The notes: generated by a model not told the origin, from the sequence alone. 10,493 bases of DNA from CSP1-4 sp036559965 (GCA_036559965.1 DATBSD010000153.1:1-10493), one strand, 5' to 3'. Numbered from the stretch's first letter, positions 1-7,365 are shown. Numbers and translations: made by a program.

Positions 1-343
1 GACGGTCGGCCGAGCGGTCGTCTGGGCCCTCGACCTCGATCTCCAGCGCCCGCAGCCGACGCGCGACCTCCAGGCGCATACGCTCCAGGTCGGCCTGCCG
101 ACGAGCGAGCACGGCCCGCAGGTCGGCACCGCCGGCGATGAGATCGGCGATCTCGGCCAACGACACGCCCAGGTCACGGAGGGCGACGATGCGGCGCAGC
201 TCCGGGAGCTGCGCCGGCGAGTACCAGCGATAGCCGCTTGCCGGATCGACCCAGATCGGCCGGAACAGCCCGAGCGCGTCCCAGGCACGCAGCATCTTGG
301 CCGAGACGCCGCTCAGGCGGGCGAAGGCCCCGATGAGGAACAC
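1..343 (-). CDS. MerR-family transcriptional regulator (C-terminus cut by window edge)
   Basis: This is a DNA-binding regulator of the MerR family, read on the minus strand. About 114 codons are visible; the C-terminal effector domain lies beyond base 1. The visible part begins with FLIGAFARLSGVSAK, the winged-helix HTH, and continues with the conserved GYRWY (residues 37-41) and the helix-turn LRDLGVSLAEIADLI (55-69). A charged, heptad-like helix (about 77-105) follows, matching the dimerisation coiled coil of the family. Two adjacent GTG codons (344-346 and 341-343) can start it; I chose the second because it gives the usual family N-terminus. A TATCAT hexamer at 350-355 (minus strand) would place transcription at or next to this GTG, so the mRNA may be leaderless (inference). 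It diverges from an oxidoreductase whose promoter has MerR-type architecture. The spacing and sequence resemble drug-responsive members (BltR/TipA type), but the ligand is unknown. Confidence 0.9.
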   Translation of the reverse strand, partial: MFLIGAFARLSGVSAKMLRAWDALGLFRPIWVDPASGYRWYSPAQLPELRRIVALRDLGVSLAEIADLIAGGADLRAVLARRQADLERMRLEVARRLRALEIEVEGPDDRSADR

Positions 344-359
344 CACCTGATGATAGCGC

Positions 360-390
360 TTGACATTCCCCCTGGGGGAAGGTTGACGAT
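360..390 (+). promoter_or_regulatory. MerR-type promoter/operator with 19-bp spacer
   Basis: A consensus -35 box TTGACA (360-365) and a weak -10 box GACGAT (385-390) are separated by 19 bp instead of the usual 17. The spacer contains the perfect 15-bp palindrome TTCCCCCTGGGGGAA (366-380). An over-long spacer filled by a dyad is the known hallmark of promoters that MerR-family activators untwist. The predicted transcription start near 397 would give a leader of about 20 nt carrying a GGAGG ribosome site (408-412), five bases before the ATG at 418. The merR-like gene starts 17 bp to the left, so the same dyad could also control the regulator itself. Confidence 0.8.
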
Positions 391-417
391 GCCCCCGACA
401 CGTCGCCGGAGGCCTCG

Positions 418-1263
418 ATGCATCCGATCAGGATCGCCGCTCAGCTCCATCCCCAGCACGGCACCTACCGCGACATCCGGCGAGCTGCCGTGCGGTCGGA
501 AGAGCTTGGCTACGACATCGTCTATACGTGGGACCACTTCTTCCCCCTCTACGGCGACCGGGACGGCCCGCACTTCGAATGCTGGTCGCTCCTGGCGGCG
601 TGGGCCGAGGCGACCGAGCGCATCGAACTGGGGCCGCTCGTGGCATGCAACGCGTATCGCAACCCACAGCTCCTCGCGGACATGGCTCGGACGGTCGACC
701 ACGTCAGCGGCGGTCGTGTGATCCTCGGCCTCGGGGCCGGCTGGAAGCGGCGTGACTTCGAGGAGTACGGTTACGCCTTCGGCACGATGGGAGCGCGCAT
801 CGCCGCGCTGGGCGAGGCGATACCGGACATCCGACGCCGCCTTGGCACGCTCGAGCCGCCACCCGTGCGGCCGCTGCCGCTGCTCATCGCGGGCACCGGT
901 CCGCGTCGGACGCTGCGACTGGTGGCCAGGTATGCCGACGCGTGGCATGCGGCGTTCCCGGAGCACCCCGACGAGGTCGAACGCGCCATTGCTGCGCTCC
1001 GAGGATGGTGCGCGGAGGTCGGTCGCGACCCGGCCGCCATCGAGTGGTCGGTCGGCGTCGAGCCGACCGACCTCGAGCGGTTCCTCGACGAGGACGCCGA
1101 TGCCTACGTCGCCCTGGGCTTCAGCCAGTTCACGCTCGGCTTCAACGGTCCGGGTTGGGCGGTCGACTCCGGGCGCTGTTGGCTGGCCTGGCGCGACGAC
1201 CGCAACGCTCGAGCGCGACCCGAGCCGTCGGCGACGGCGTTGACCGACCCAGCCGTCGCCTGA
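418..1263 (+). CDS. LLM-class (F420-dependent type) oxidoreductase, short form
   Basis: A 281-residue TIM-barrel oxidoreductase of the luciferase-like monooxygenase class. Related proteins use coenzyme F420 (or FMN) to reduce or oxidise small organic substrates; the substrate here cannot be read from sequence. Family signatures are TWDH (37-40), NP (82-83), DHVSGGR (94-100) followed by LGLGAGW (103-109), LLIAGTGPRRTLRLVA, and a late VGRDPAAIEW. Start: ATG 418 with GGAGG five bases upstream. Compared with the second LLM protein at 6313-7254 it lacks about 17 residues between the barrel core and the LLIAGTG strand, where many family members carry a substrate-side loop. The C-terminal tail (about 260-281) is low-complexity and unconserved. 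It sits directly downstream of the MerR-type promoter, so it is probably induced by the regulator's ligand, which could also be its substrate (inference). Cytoplasmic; no signal peptide. Confidence 0.9.
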   Translation: MHPIRIAAQLHPQHGTYRDIRRAAVRSEELGYDIVYTWDHFFPLYGDRDGPHFECWSLLAAWAEATERIELGPLVACNAYRNPQLLADMARTVDHVSGGRVILGLGAGWKRRDFEEYGYAFGTMGARIAALGEAIPDIRRRLGTLEPPPVRPLPLLIAGTGPRRTLRLVARYADAWHAAFPEHPDEVERAIAALRGWCAEVGRDPAAIEWSVGVEPTDLERFLDEDADAYVALGFSQFTLGFNGPGWAVDSGRCWLAWRDDRNARARPEPSATALTDPAVA

Positions 1264-1316
1264 CCGCCGCTCCCCAGGTGGCGGCATCCGGCTCGCCCGA
1301 TGGTCCTATTGCTCCA

Positions 1317-3263
1317 GTGGGCGCGTGCGGGCAACGTTCCACGCCTGGACCGGATGTCCGGCCGCGCCGACCATGCATCGCGCGGACAGCCTGGAGCCCG
1401 CCCATCCACAGCATCCGCGCGACGCGCTCGCCGCGCCTCCTGCTCCTGGTTCTGGCGGTCAGCCTCGGTCTCGTGGGGGTGACCGGCTTCGGGTTGACCG
1501 CCATCGTCGGGGCTTCGCTCCAGGCGACGGCCATCGAGTCGGCCGCGATCGCCGACCGGTCGCTCGCCCAGAGCTTCGTCGAGAGCACGCTCACGGCCGA
1601 GGACATGGCCATCGGCGCAAGCTCGACTGCTCGTGTGGCCGCGGTCCAACGGGCGCTCGTGCGACTGGTCGAGACCGACGCCGCCATCCTCCACCTCAAG
1701 GTCCACGCGCCCGACGGCACGATCCTCTACAGCGACGATCCGTCGCTGCGCGGCCAGATCGAGGGCGGCGAGGAGCTCGATCTGGCCATCAGCTCACGGC
1801 GACCGACCGCCCACGTGGAGCAAGAGGAGGACGAGCACGCCGGCCCGCTCGGCGGGACCGCCCAGCTAGCGGTCATCGAGGAGTACCTGCCCATCGTCGC
1901 TCCCGACGGCAGCGTCGAGGCGGTCTTCGAGATCTACCGCGATGGTGCGCCCCTGCTGGCGACCATCGGCCAGGCGCAGACCGGCGTGCTGAGCGTGACC
2001 CTCCTCGCCGCGATCGTGCTCGCCGTCATGCTCTGGTACATCTTCCGGGCTGCGCAGGCGCGCCTCGACCGCCAGACCCGCGACCTGGTCGAGGCCTCAC
2101 GACGCGACTCGCTGACCGGCCTCCTCAATCACGGTACCGCGGTCGATGAGCTGACCGAGCGCATCGAGTTCGCCCACCAGGCAGCCGCGGCCGGTGAGCT
2201 GGCGAGCGTCGGCGTCGCGCTCATCGACATCGACAACTTCCGCAACCTCAACGACGCGCACGGCCATGCGGCGGGCGATCGCGCGCTGCTCGAGGTCTCG
2301 CGCCTGCTGCGTGACGCGATGCCGCCAGGCGTCGTGCTCGGGCGCTTCGGGCCGGATGAGTTCATCGCGGTGACCTTGCCCGAGCCGGGCCACGACCTGG
2401 AGTCGGTCATCGAGCGCATCCGCGATCGACTCATGGGCACGAGCCTCCAGTTCGGCGCCTCCGAACGGCTGCCGATCACCATCAGCGCCGGCCTGAGCTG
2501 GTATCCCGTCAACGGTGAGGCCGCGACCGAGCTGCTGTCGCAGGCGACCATCGCCCTCGTCGAGGCCAAGTCGAGCGGCGGCAACGCCGTTCGTCAGGCG
2601 ACCACGCGGGAGGTCGATGCCCAGGCCTCGCAGGCCGCCAGCTTCGACACGCTGCAGGGCCTCGTGCTCGTCGTCGACGCCCGCGACCGCTACACGAAGC
2701 GCCACTCCGAGGACGTCGCCCGCTATGCGCTCTTCCTGGCCGAGCAGCTCGGGCTCGACGCCGACGTCCGGCGACCGCTGCACGTCGCCGGCTTGCTCCA
2801 CGACGTCGGCAAGATCGGCATCCCCGACACCATCCTGCGCAAGCCGGCCGCCTTGACGGCCGAGGAGTACGAGGTCGTCAAGCAGCACGTCGCGCTGGGC
2901 GACGCCATCGTCCGCGACCTGCCCGACATCGAGGTCGTGCGGGCCGGCATCCGCAGCCACCACGAGCGCTGGGACGGGCGCGGTTACCTGGCGGGCCTGG
3001 CCGGCGACGACATCCCGGTCATCGGCCGCCTGCTCGCCGTCGCCGACGCCTTCTCGGCCATGACGACCGACCGCCCCTACCGCAAGGCGCTCTCGGTGGA
3101 GGAGACCATCAGGCGACTCGAGGATGCGGCGGGCAGCCAGCTCGACCCGACGTACGTGGCGACCTTCGTGTCCGCTCTCTGGTCGGTCGGGCCGGAGGCC
3201 ATCCTCTCGCGTCACGCCAGCGCGCCCCTGCCGATGCTCGTGACGCAGCCCCGCGTCGCCTGA
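1317..3263 (+). CDS. Membrane sensor protein with GGDEF (GPDEF) and HD-GYP (GYL) domains
   Basis: A c-di-GMP-type signalling protein of about 648 residues. Order: basic N-terminus (1-40), TM helix (about 41-66), extracytoplasmic sensor of Cache/PDC type (about 67-223, with HLKVHAPDGTILYSDD), TM helix (224-243), GGDEF domain (from DSLTGLLNH at 264), HD-GYP domain (about 443-620). The GGDEF domain keeps IDIDNF and GHAAGD, but the signature reads GPDEF (345-349) and the RxxD inhibitory site is absent. The HD-GYP domain keeps HD (495-496), H524, HH (548-549) and D577, but GYP reads GYL (556-558). Such proteins make and/or degrade c-di-GMP; which activity survives here is unknown. The start is uncertain: the frame is open back to 942. 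GTG 1317 is the last start codon before the first TM segment; GTG 1278 is the alternative. Neither has a clear ribosome site. It lies 53 bp after the LLM gene. Confidence 0.88.
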   Translation: MGACGQRSTPGPDVRPRRPCIARTAWSPPIHSIRATRSPRLLLLVLAVSLGLVGVTGFGLTAIVGASLQATAIESAAIADRSLAQSFVESTLTAEDMAIGASSTARVAAVQRALVRLVETDAAILHLKVHAPDGTILYSDDPSLRGQIEGGEELDLAISSRRPTAHVEQEEDEHAGPLGGTAQLAVIEEYLPIVAPDGSVEAVFEIYRDGAPLLATIGQAQTGVLSVTLLAAIVLAVMLWYIFRAAQARLDRQTRDLVEASRRDSLTGLLNHGTAVDELTERIEFAHQAAAAGELASVGVALIDIDNFRNLNDAHGHAAGDRALLEVSRLLRDAMPPGVVLGRFGPDEFIAVTLPEPGHDLESVIERIRDRLMGTSLQFGASERLPITISAGLSWYPVNGEAATELLSQATIALVEAKSSGGNAVRQATTREVDAQASQAASFDTLQGLVLVVDARDRYTKRHSEDVARYALFLAEQLGLDADVRRPLHVAGLLHDVGKIGIPDTILRKPAALTAEEYEVVKQHVALGDAIVRDLPDIEVVRAGIRSHHERWDGRGYLAGLAGDDIPVIGRLLAVADAFSAMTTDRPYRKALSVEETIRRLEDAAGSQLDPTYVATFVSALWSVGPEAILSRHASAPLPMLVTQPRVA

Positions 3264-3265
3264 AG

Positions 3266-3982
3266 TCAGGCGGCCAAGAGTCCCCGTCGCCCGAGCTCGA
3301 TGTGCAGCTCGGTCAGGGCAGAGATGACCACACTCGCGCCGGCGTCGAGCAACGCCGCCCCGTCGACGGCACCGGTCGGAACGCCGATGCCCGTCATGCC
3401 CGCCGCGCCGGCGGCCAGGAAGTCCCACGTCGCGTCGCCGACGACCCAGCAGCGGTCGGCCGCGACGCCCGCCCGCTGGGCGGCGAGCAGGAGCAGGTCC
3501 GGCGCCGGCTTGGCGAGCTCGACATGCTCGCCGTCGACGACGAGCGGTCGCCGGGGCAGGTCGAGGGCATCGATCGATGCGGCGACCTGGGCGCCCAGGC
3601 TGGACGTCGCGACGACAGCCGGCAGTGGCCCATCGCCCAAGGCGAGCAGCAGCTCGCGAGCGCCGGGCAGTGGCTTCGGTCGGACGTTGAGCTCGCTGAA
3701 GATGGCACCCGCCCGCCGGTCGAGCGCAGCGATGTCCGCCTCATCCAGCCTGCCGCCGGCCGCCTCGCCGACCTCGCGCGCGAGGCGTTTGCCGTCGGCG
3801 CCGATGAGCGCCGCGATGCGCGTCCGGTCAGCCGACAGGCCGGCCTCGCGGAAGGCGGCCAGCCAGCCGTCGATCCGACGGCCGACGGTATCGACGAGCG
3901 TGCCGTCGAGGTCGAGCAGGACGGCGCCAGGCTGACCAAGGTCGGCGAGTCGCGCGGCAGGCTGCCTGCGTCCCTCAGCCAC
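3266..3982 (-). CDS. HAD-superfamily hydrolase (phosphoglycolate phosphatase-like)
   Basis: A 238-residue haloacid-dehalogenase-fold hydrolase, probably a small-molecule phosphatase. All four motifs are visible. Motif I is LLDLDGTLVD with D24 and D26 (nucleophile and acid/base). Motif II is VVATSS (T126/S127). Motif III is K158 in ELAKPAPD. Motif IV is VVGDATWD (D183, D187), where the common GDSxxD serine is alanine. The helical insertion at about 32-105 is a C1 cap, as in phosphoglycolate or beta-phosphoglucomutase-like enzymes. Start: GTG at 3980-3982 overlaps the end of the upstream DUF255 gene by eight bases (GTGGCTGA), which indicates translational coupling; another GTG four codons upstream is possible. 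No strong ribosome site is seen, consistent with coupling. Its stop lies 2 bp from that of the convergent GGDEF/HD-GYP gene. The physiological substrate cannot be inferred. Confidence 0.88.
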   Translation of the reverse strand: MAEGRRQPAARLADLGQPGAVLLDLDGTLVDTVGRRIDGWLAAFREAGLSADRTRIAALIGADGKRLAREVGEAAGGRLDEADIAALDRRAGAIFSELNVRPKPLPGARELLLALGDGPLPAVVATSSLGAQVAASIDALDLPRRPLVVDGEHVELAKPAPDLLLLAAQRAGVAADRCWVVGDATWDFLAAGAAGMTGIGVPTGAVDGAALLDAGASVVISALTELHIELGRRGLLAA

Positions 3983-6227
3983 CCAGCTGCTCACGGAGGA
4001 TGGCTGGGTCGGTCGTCGGGGCACGGCAGGTGAAGCCGCGACAGACGTAGGCGGTCGGGCGATCGTCGATGGCCGGGCGATCGCGGAGCAGCGGTACCAC
4101 GGGCGCATCCTGGTCGCCGCTCGCGAGGACTCGGGCGACGACCACGCCCGGCCGGAAACGGTCTCGGGCGGCGGCGACGAGCGAATCGGTCGTGCCATCG
4201 TCGAGGCCCACGATGGCGACCTCGTCGATGGGGTGGGCGGCCAGGTCGGCGGCCACCAGCCACCACGCGAAGCCGCTCGGATAGGCAGCCGCGAGTGCCG
4301 CCATCTCGACCGCGGCCACCTCGGCTGGGCCGCGGTAGCGTGCCTCGCCCGTCAGTGCCGCCAGCTTCAGGAGCACCACGGTGGCCATCGCGCCGCCACT
4401 CGGCAAGGCGTTGTCCTGGGGGCTCTTGGGCCTGGTGATGAGCGCCTCCTGGTCGTCGGCGGTGTCGAACCAGCCGCCGGCCGGATCGGCGAAGTGGGTC
4501 ACGATGAGCTCACCGAGCTCGAGGGCGGCCCGGAACCAGCGGTCGTCGAACGTCGCCTGATACAGAGCGAGCATGCCTTCGGCGAGGTCGGCGTGGTCCT
4601 CGAGCACCCCGGCATGGCGTGCGCGGCCATCCTTCCACGACCGGGACAGCCGGCCATCGGCGTCGCGCAGGCCATCCCAGATCGTCGTCGCCGCGGCAAC
4701 CGCCGCCTCGGCGTAGTCGGGTCGATCGAGCGCCACCGCCGCCTCGGCCAGGGCCGCGATGGCCAGCCCATTCCAGGCCGCCAGCGCCTTGTCGTCGCGG
4801 GCCGGCTGTGGCCGCGTCGCCCTGGCGGCGAGGAGCCGGGCGCGCAAGTCGGCCAGGCGCCTCTCCACGTCAGCCGCTTCGAGGCCGTGCCGGGCGGCGA
4901 TGGCGGCGTCGTCCCGGACGCGCCGCAGGATGGACTTGCCTTCCCAGTTGCCGCCTTGGCTGATGTCGTAGGCGTCGGCCACGATGGCGGCCTCCTCGGC
5001 GCCCAAGACCGCCTCGACCTGCGCCAGCGTCCAGACATACGTGGCGCCCTCCTCGCCTGCCGTGTCCGCGTCCAGGCTGGCCGCGAAGGCGCCGTCGGGC
5101 AGGCGCAGATCGCGGAGCATCGCATCGAGCGTGCCCTCGCAGACAGCGCGGTCGCGCGGCTCGCGGGTGACCTGCCAGGCGTGGAGGTATGCCCGCGCGA
5201 GCTGGGCGTTGTCGTAGAGCATCTGCTCGAAGTGGGGCACCAGCCAGACACCGTCCGTGGCGTAGCGTGCGAAGCCGCCGCCGAGCTGGTCGCGGAGACC
5301 GCTGGCGGCCATGGCATCGAGCGTCTTGCGCGCCATCGTGAGTGCCTGGACATCGCCCGCCCGGACGAATCGCCGCAGGAGGTGCTCGATGACCATCGGT
5401 GCTGGGAACTTGGGCGCCCCGCCCCAGCCACCGTGGACCGGATCGAACGACTCGGCCAGCCGCGCCGTGGCCTGGTCGAGCAGCGCGGGATCGACGACCC
5501 GACCGACCTCGGGCGTGGCGATGCGCAGCAGCGGGCGTCCGTCGAGACCGACGATAGCGCCTGGGGAGATGGCCGGTCCCGGACCGGGAACCGTGGCCCC
5601 CGGCGGGGCGAGGGTGCTGCCGGCAGCCGGTCGCGTCGCGGCTGCGCTCGCCGCGGCCGCAGCCGCATCGGCGGCGGTCCGGGCCGCCTCGGTCAGCCGC
5701 GCGGCCTGCTCGCCCAGGGCAGCGGTCAGCCGCGCAGCCGAGGCCTCGACCTGACTGCGTTCGTCGCGCCAGGCGGCGGCGATCGAGCCGAGCACCTGGC
5801 GGAACGACGGCAGGCCGTGACGCGGCACATCCGGGAAGTAGGTGCCGCCATAGAACGGGCGGCCCTCGGGCGTCAGGAAGACGCTCATCGGCCAGCCGCC
5901 GCTGCCGGTCATGGCCTGGACGGCGTCCATGTACACGGCGTCGAGGTCAGGCCGCTCCTCGCGATCGACCTTGATGGCCACGAAGTCCGCGTTGAGCTCG
6001 GCGGCCGTGGCCGCATCCTCGAACGACTCGCGCTCCATGACGTGGCACCAGTGGCAGGCTGCGTAGCCGATGGACAGGAAGATCGGCTTCGCCTCGGCCC
6101 GAGCGCGATCGAGGGCCTCGTCGCCCCACGGGTACCAGTCGACCGGGTTGTGGGCGTGCTGGAGGAGATACGGACTGGTCTCGCCGGAGAGGCGGTTGGT
6201 GGTCGTCGCGGAGGGTTCGTCGGGCAT
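3975..6227 (-). CDS. DUF255 thioredoxin-like protein (YyaL/SPATA20 family)
   Basis: A cytoplasmic protein of 750 residues with an N-terminal thioredoxin-fold domain (DUF255) fused to an alpha/alpha six-barrel glycosidase-like domain. This is the layout of bacterial YyaL and animal SPATA20, whose biochemical role is still poorly defined. The N-terminus carries the hallmark NRLSGETSPYLLQHAHNPVDW (starting at residue 11). The redox-like CHWC is at 58-61, followed by KVDREERPDLD and GGWPMSVFLTP. The barrel part has the usual GGGFARYATDGVWLVPHFEQ and CRGFTC near the end. Start ATG 6227 was chosen because it stands just before the conserved N-terminus; an in-frame ATG further upstream would overlap the divergent gene. 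No Shine-Dalgarno is visible. An Ala/Pro-rich stretch (about 183-237) separates the two domains. It is the first gene of a coupled pair with the HAD hydrolase. Confidence 0.93.
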   Translation of the reverse strand: MPDEPSATTTNRLSGETSPYLLQHAHNPVDWYPWGDEALDRARAEAKPIFLSIGYAACHWCHVMERESFEDAATAAELNADFVAIKVDREERPDLDAVYMDAVQAMTGSGGWPMSVFLTPEGRPFYGGTYFPDVPRHGLPSFRQVLGSIAAAWRDERSQVEASAARLTAALGEQAARLTEAARTAADAAAAAASAAATRPAAGSTLAPPGATVPGPGPAISPGAIVGLDGRPLLRIATPEVGRVVDPALLDQATARLAESFDPVHGGWGGAPKFPAPMVIEHLLRRFVRAGDVQALTMARKTLDAMAASGLRDQLGGGFARYATDGVWLVPHFEQMLYDNAQLARAYLHAWQVTREPRDRAVCEGTLDAMLRDLRLPDGAFAASLDADTAGEEGATYVWTLAQVEAVLGAEEAAIVADAYDISQGGNWEGKSILRRVRDDAAIAARHGLEAADVERRLADLRARLLAARATRPQPARDDKALAAWNGLAIAALAEAAVALDRPDYAEAAVAAATTIWDGLRDADGRLSRSWKDGRARHAGVLEDHADLAEGMLALYQATFDDRWFRAALELGELIVTHFADPAGGWFDTADDQEALITRPKSPQDNALPSGGAMATVVLLKLAALTGEARYRGPAEVAAVEMAALAAAYPSGFAWWLVAADLAAHPIDEVAIVGLDDGTTDSLVAAARDRFRPGVVVARVLASGDQDAPVVPLLRDRPAIDDRPTAYVCRGFTCRAPTTDPAILREQLGG

Positions 6228-6312
6228 GTCCGGCGATGGTACGCACTCCCCCGCGTCCCCGCCGCGGGCGGCCTCGGCGACCGCCCGCGCCGGAGCCGTC
6301 ATCATCGACGGC
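6228..6312. other. Divergent intergenic spacer, no recognisable promoter
   Basis: These 85 bp separate the start codons of the DUF255 gene (minus) and the second LLM gene (plus). They must hold both promoters unless those lie within coding sequence. I see no TTGACA or TATAAT-like pair at proper spacing on either strand, and no strong ribosome site next to either start. The stretch is GC-rich throughout. Confidence 0.5.
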
Positions 6313-7254
6313 ATGACACGACCCTCCTTCAGCCTCTTGCCCTGGTCCCAGGCCACCGACTGGCCCTCGTACGCGGCGATCGCCCAGCGCGCCGAGGCGC
6401 TCGGCTTCGACACCGTCTGGACCTGGGACCACCTGTACGCCATCTTCGGCGACCCGCACCAGCCGATCTTCGAGGGCTACACGACGCTCGGGGCGTGGGC
6501 GGCCCTGACGAAGCGGATCAGGATCGGGCTGATGGTCGGCGCCAACCCGTTCCGGAACCCGGGACTCGTGGCCAAGTCGATCGTGACCCTCGACCACATC
6601 AGCGGCGGCCGCGCGGTCTGCGGCATGGGCGGCGCCTGGTTCGGCTTCGAGGCCGACGCCTTCGGCATCGAGTTCGGGTCGGGCTTCGGCGAGCGTCTCG
6701 ACTGGCTCGACGAGTCGGTCGCCATCATCAGCGGCCTGCTCGACGGGCAGACCGTGACCTCAGACGGCGCGCGCTACCGGACCCGGGAGCTGGTCGCCCG
6801 TCCACGGCCCGTCCAGGCCCATCTGCCGATCATGATCGGCGGCTCGGGCGAGAAGAAGACCCTGCGCACGCTGGCGAGGTACGGTGACGAGTGGAACGCC
6901 TTCGGCACGCCCGAGGTGCTGGCGCACAAGAAGGCCGTCCTCGAGGCGCATTGCGCCGACGTCGGTCGCGATCCTGCGGTCATCGACAAGACCGTCGGCT
7001 GCAAGGTCATGATCCGTGACTCCGAGGCGGAGGCTCGCCGTGACTGGCTGGCGTTGCTCGACGCCAATGCCATGACCCTCGAGGAAGGCCAGCGCGACAC
7101 GAGCTGGTGGTTCGGTCCGCCGGAGGCCATCGCCGAGCGGATGGCGGCCTACCGGGCGATCGGCTTCGACGGCTTCATGATCGAGGAGCCGGCGCCCTTC
7201 GACCCGGAGACGATCGAGCGCCTGATGACCGAGGTCGCGCCGGCCGTCGCCTGA
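6313..7254 (+). CDS. LLM-class F420-dependent oxidoreductase, full-length form
   Basis: A 313-residue luciferase-like TIM-barrel oxidoreductase. Signatures sit at the same residue numbers as in the first LLM gene: TWDH (37-40), RNP (81-83), DHISGGR (94-100), then GMGGAW. By eye, about half of residues 30-109 are identical between the two with no gap. It has the loop the other lacks (GLLDGQTVTSDGARYRTRE), then PIMIGGSGEKKTLRTLARYGDEWN, with the GSGEKK segment typical of the cofactor-phosphate region in F420 family members. The C-terminus contains SWWFGPPEAIAERMAAYRAIG, a common family ending. The start ATG 6313 has no clear ribosome site, but upstream codons do not extend the family homology. 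The substrate is unknown. It stands alone: divergent from DUF255 and followed by a 200-bp gap with its own promoter for the next operon. Confidence 0.9.
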   Translation: MTRPSFSLLPWSQATDWPSYAAIAQRAEALGFDTVWTWDHLYAIFGDPHQPIFEGYTTLGAWAALTKRIRIGLMVGANPFRNPGLVAKSIVTLDHISGGRAVCGMGGAWFGFEADAFGIEFGSGFGERLDWLDESVAIISGLLDGQTVTSDGARYRTRELVARPRPVQAHLPIMIGGSGEKKTLRTLARYGDEWNAFGTPEVLAHKKAVLEAHCADVGRDPAVIDKTVGCKVMIRDSEAEARRDWLALLDANAMTLEEGQRDTSWWFGPPEAIAERMAAYRAIGFDGFMIEEPAPFDPETIERLMTEVAPAVA

Positions 7255-7273
7255 TCGCGACGCACATCACCTT

Positions 7274-7292
7274 GGCCGGCGGTGCGCCGGCC
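7274..7292 (+). terminator. GC-rich hairpin after the second LLM gene (possible terminator)
   Basis: A perfect inverted repeat GGCCGGCG-GTG-CGCCGGCC forms an 8-bp stem with a 3-base loop, starting 20 bases after the stop codon at 7252-7254. There is no T-tract after it on either strand, so it is not a standard intrinsic terminator. It may protect the mRNA 3' end or end transcription without a U-run, as is often proposed for very GC-rich bacteria. Confidence 0.4.
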
Positions 7293-7365
7293 GCACCTGC
7301 GCCGGCGCCCGGCCATGTCCGACTTCCGGGTTCGGAAATGCCCACTTGCGCGCGTAGTCTTGCGA

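Noticed and set aside
313..1287. 324-codon minus-strand open frame opposite the first LLM gene
   Set aside because: It would run across the MerR promoter and overlap the MerR start. The plus-strand LLM protein explains the region completely.
942..1316. N-terminal extension of the GGDEF/HD-GYP frame back to ATG 942
   Set aside because: It would overlap more than 300 bp of the LLM gene. The extension is Arg/Pro-rich and unlike any domain, so it is shadow sequence of the LLM gene.
2097..3428. 443-codon minus-strand open frame opposite the GGDEF/HD-GYP gene
   Set aside because: It lies opposite conserved domain-coding sequence and runs into the HAD gene in another frame. Its composition (Gly/Arg/Asp/Val repeats) is typical of antisense shadow frames.
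4233..6887. Very long plus-strand open frame opposite the DUF255 gene
   Set aside because: The translation is Arg/Gly/His-rich with no recognisable domain. It lies antisense to a well-conserved family protein; long antisense frames are expected at this GC content.
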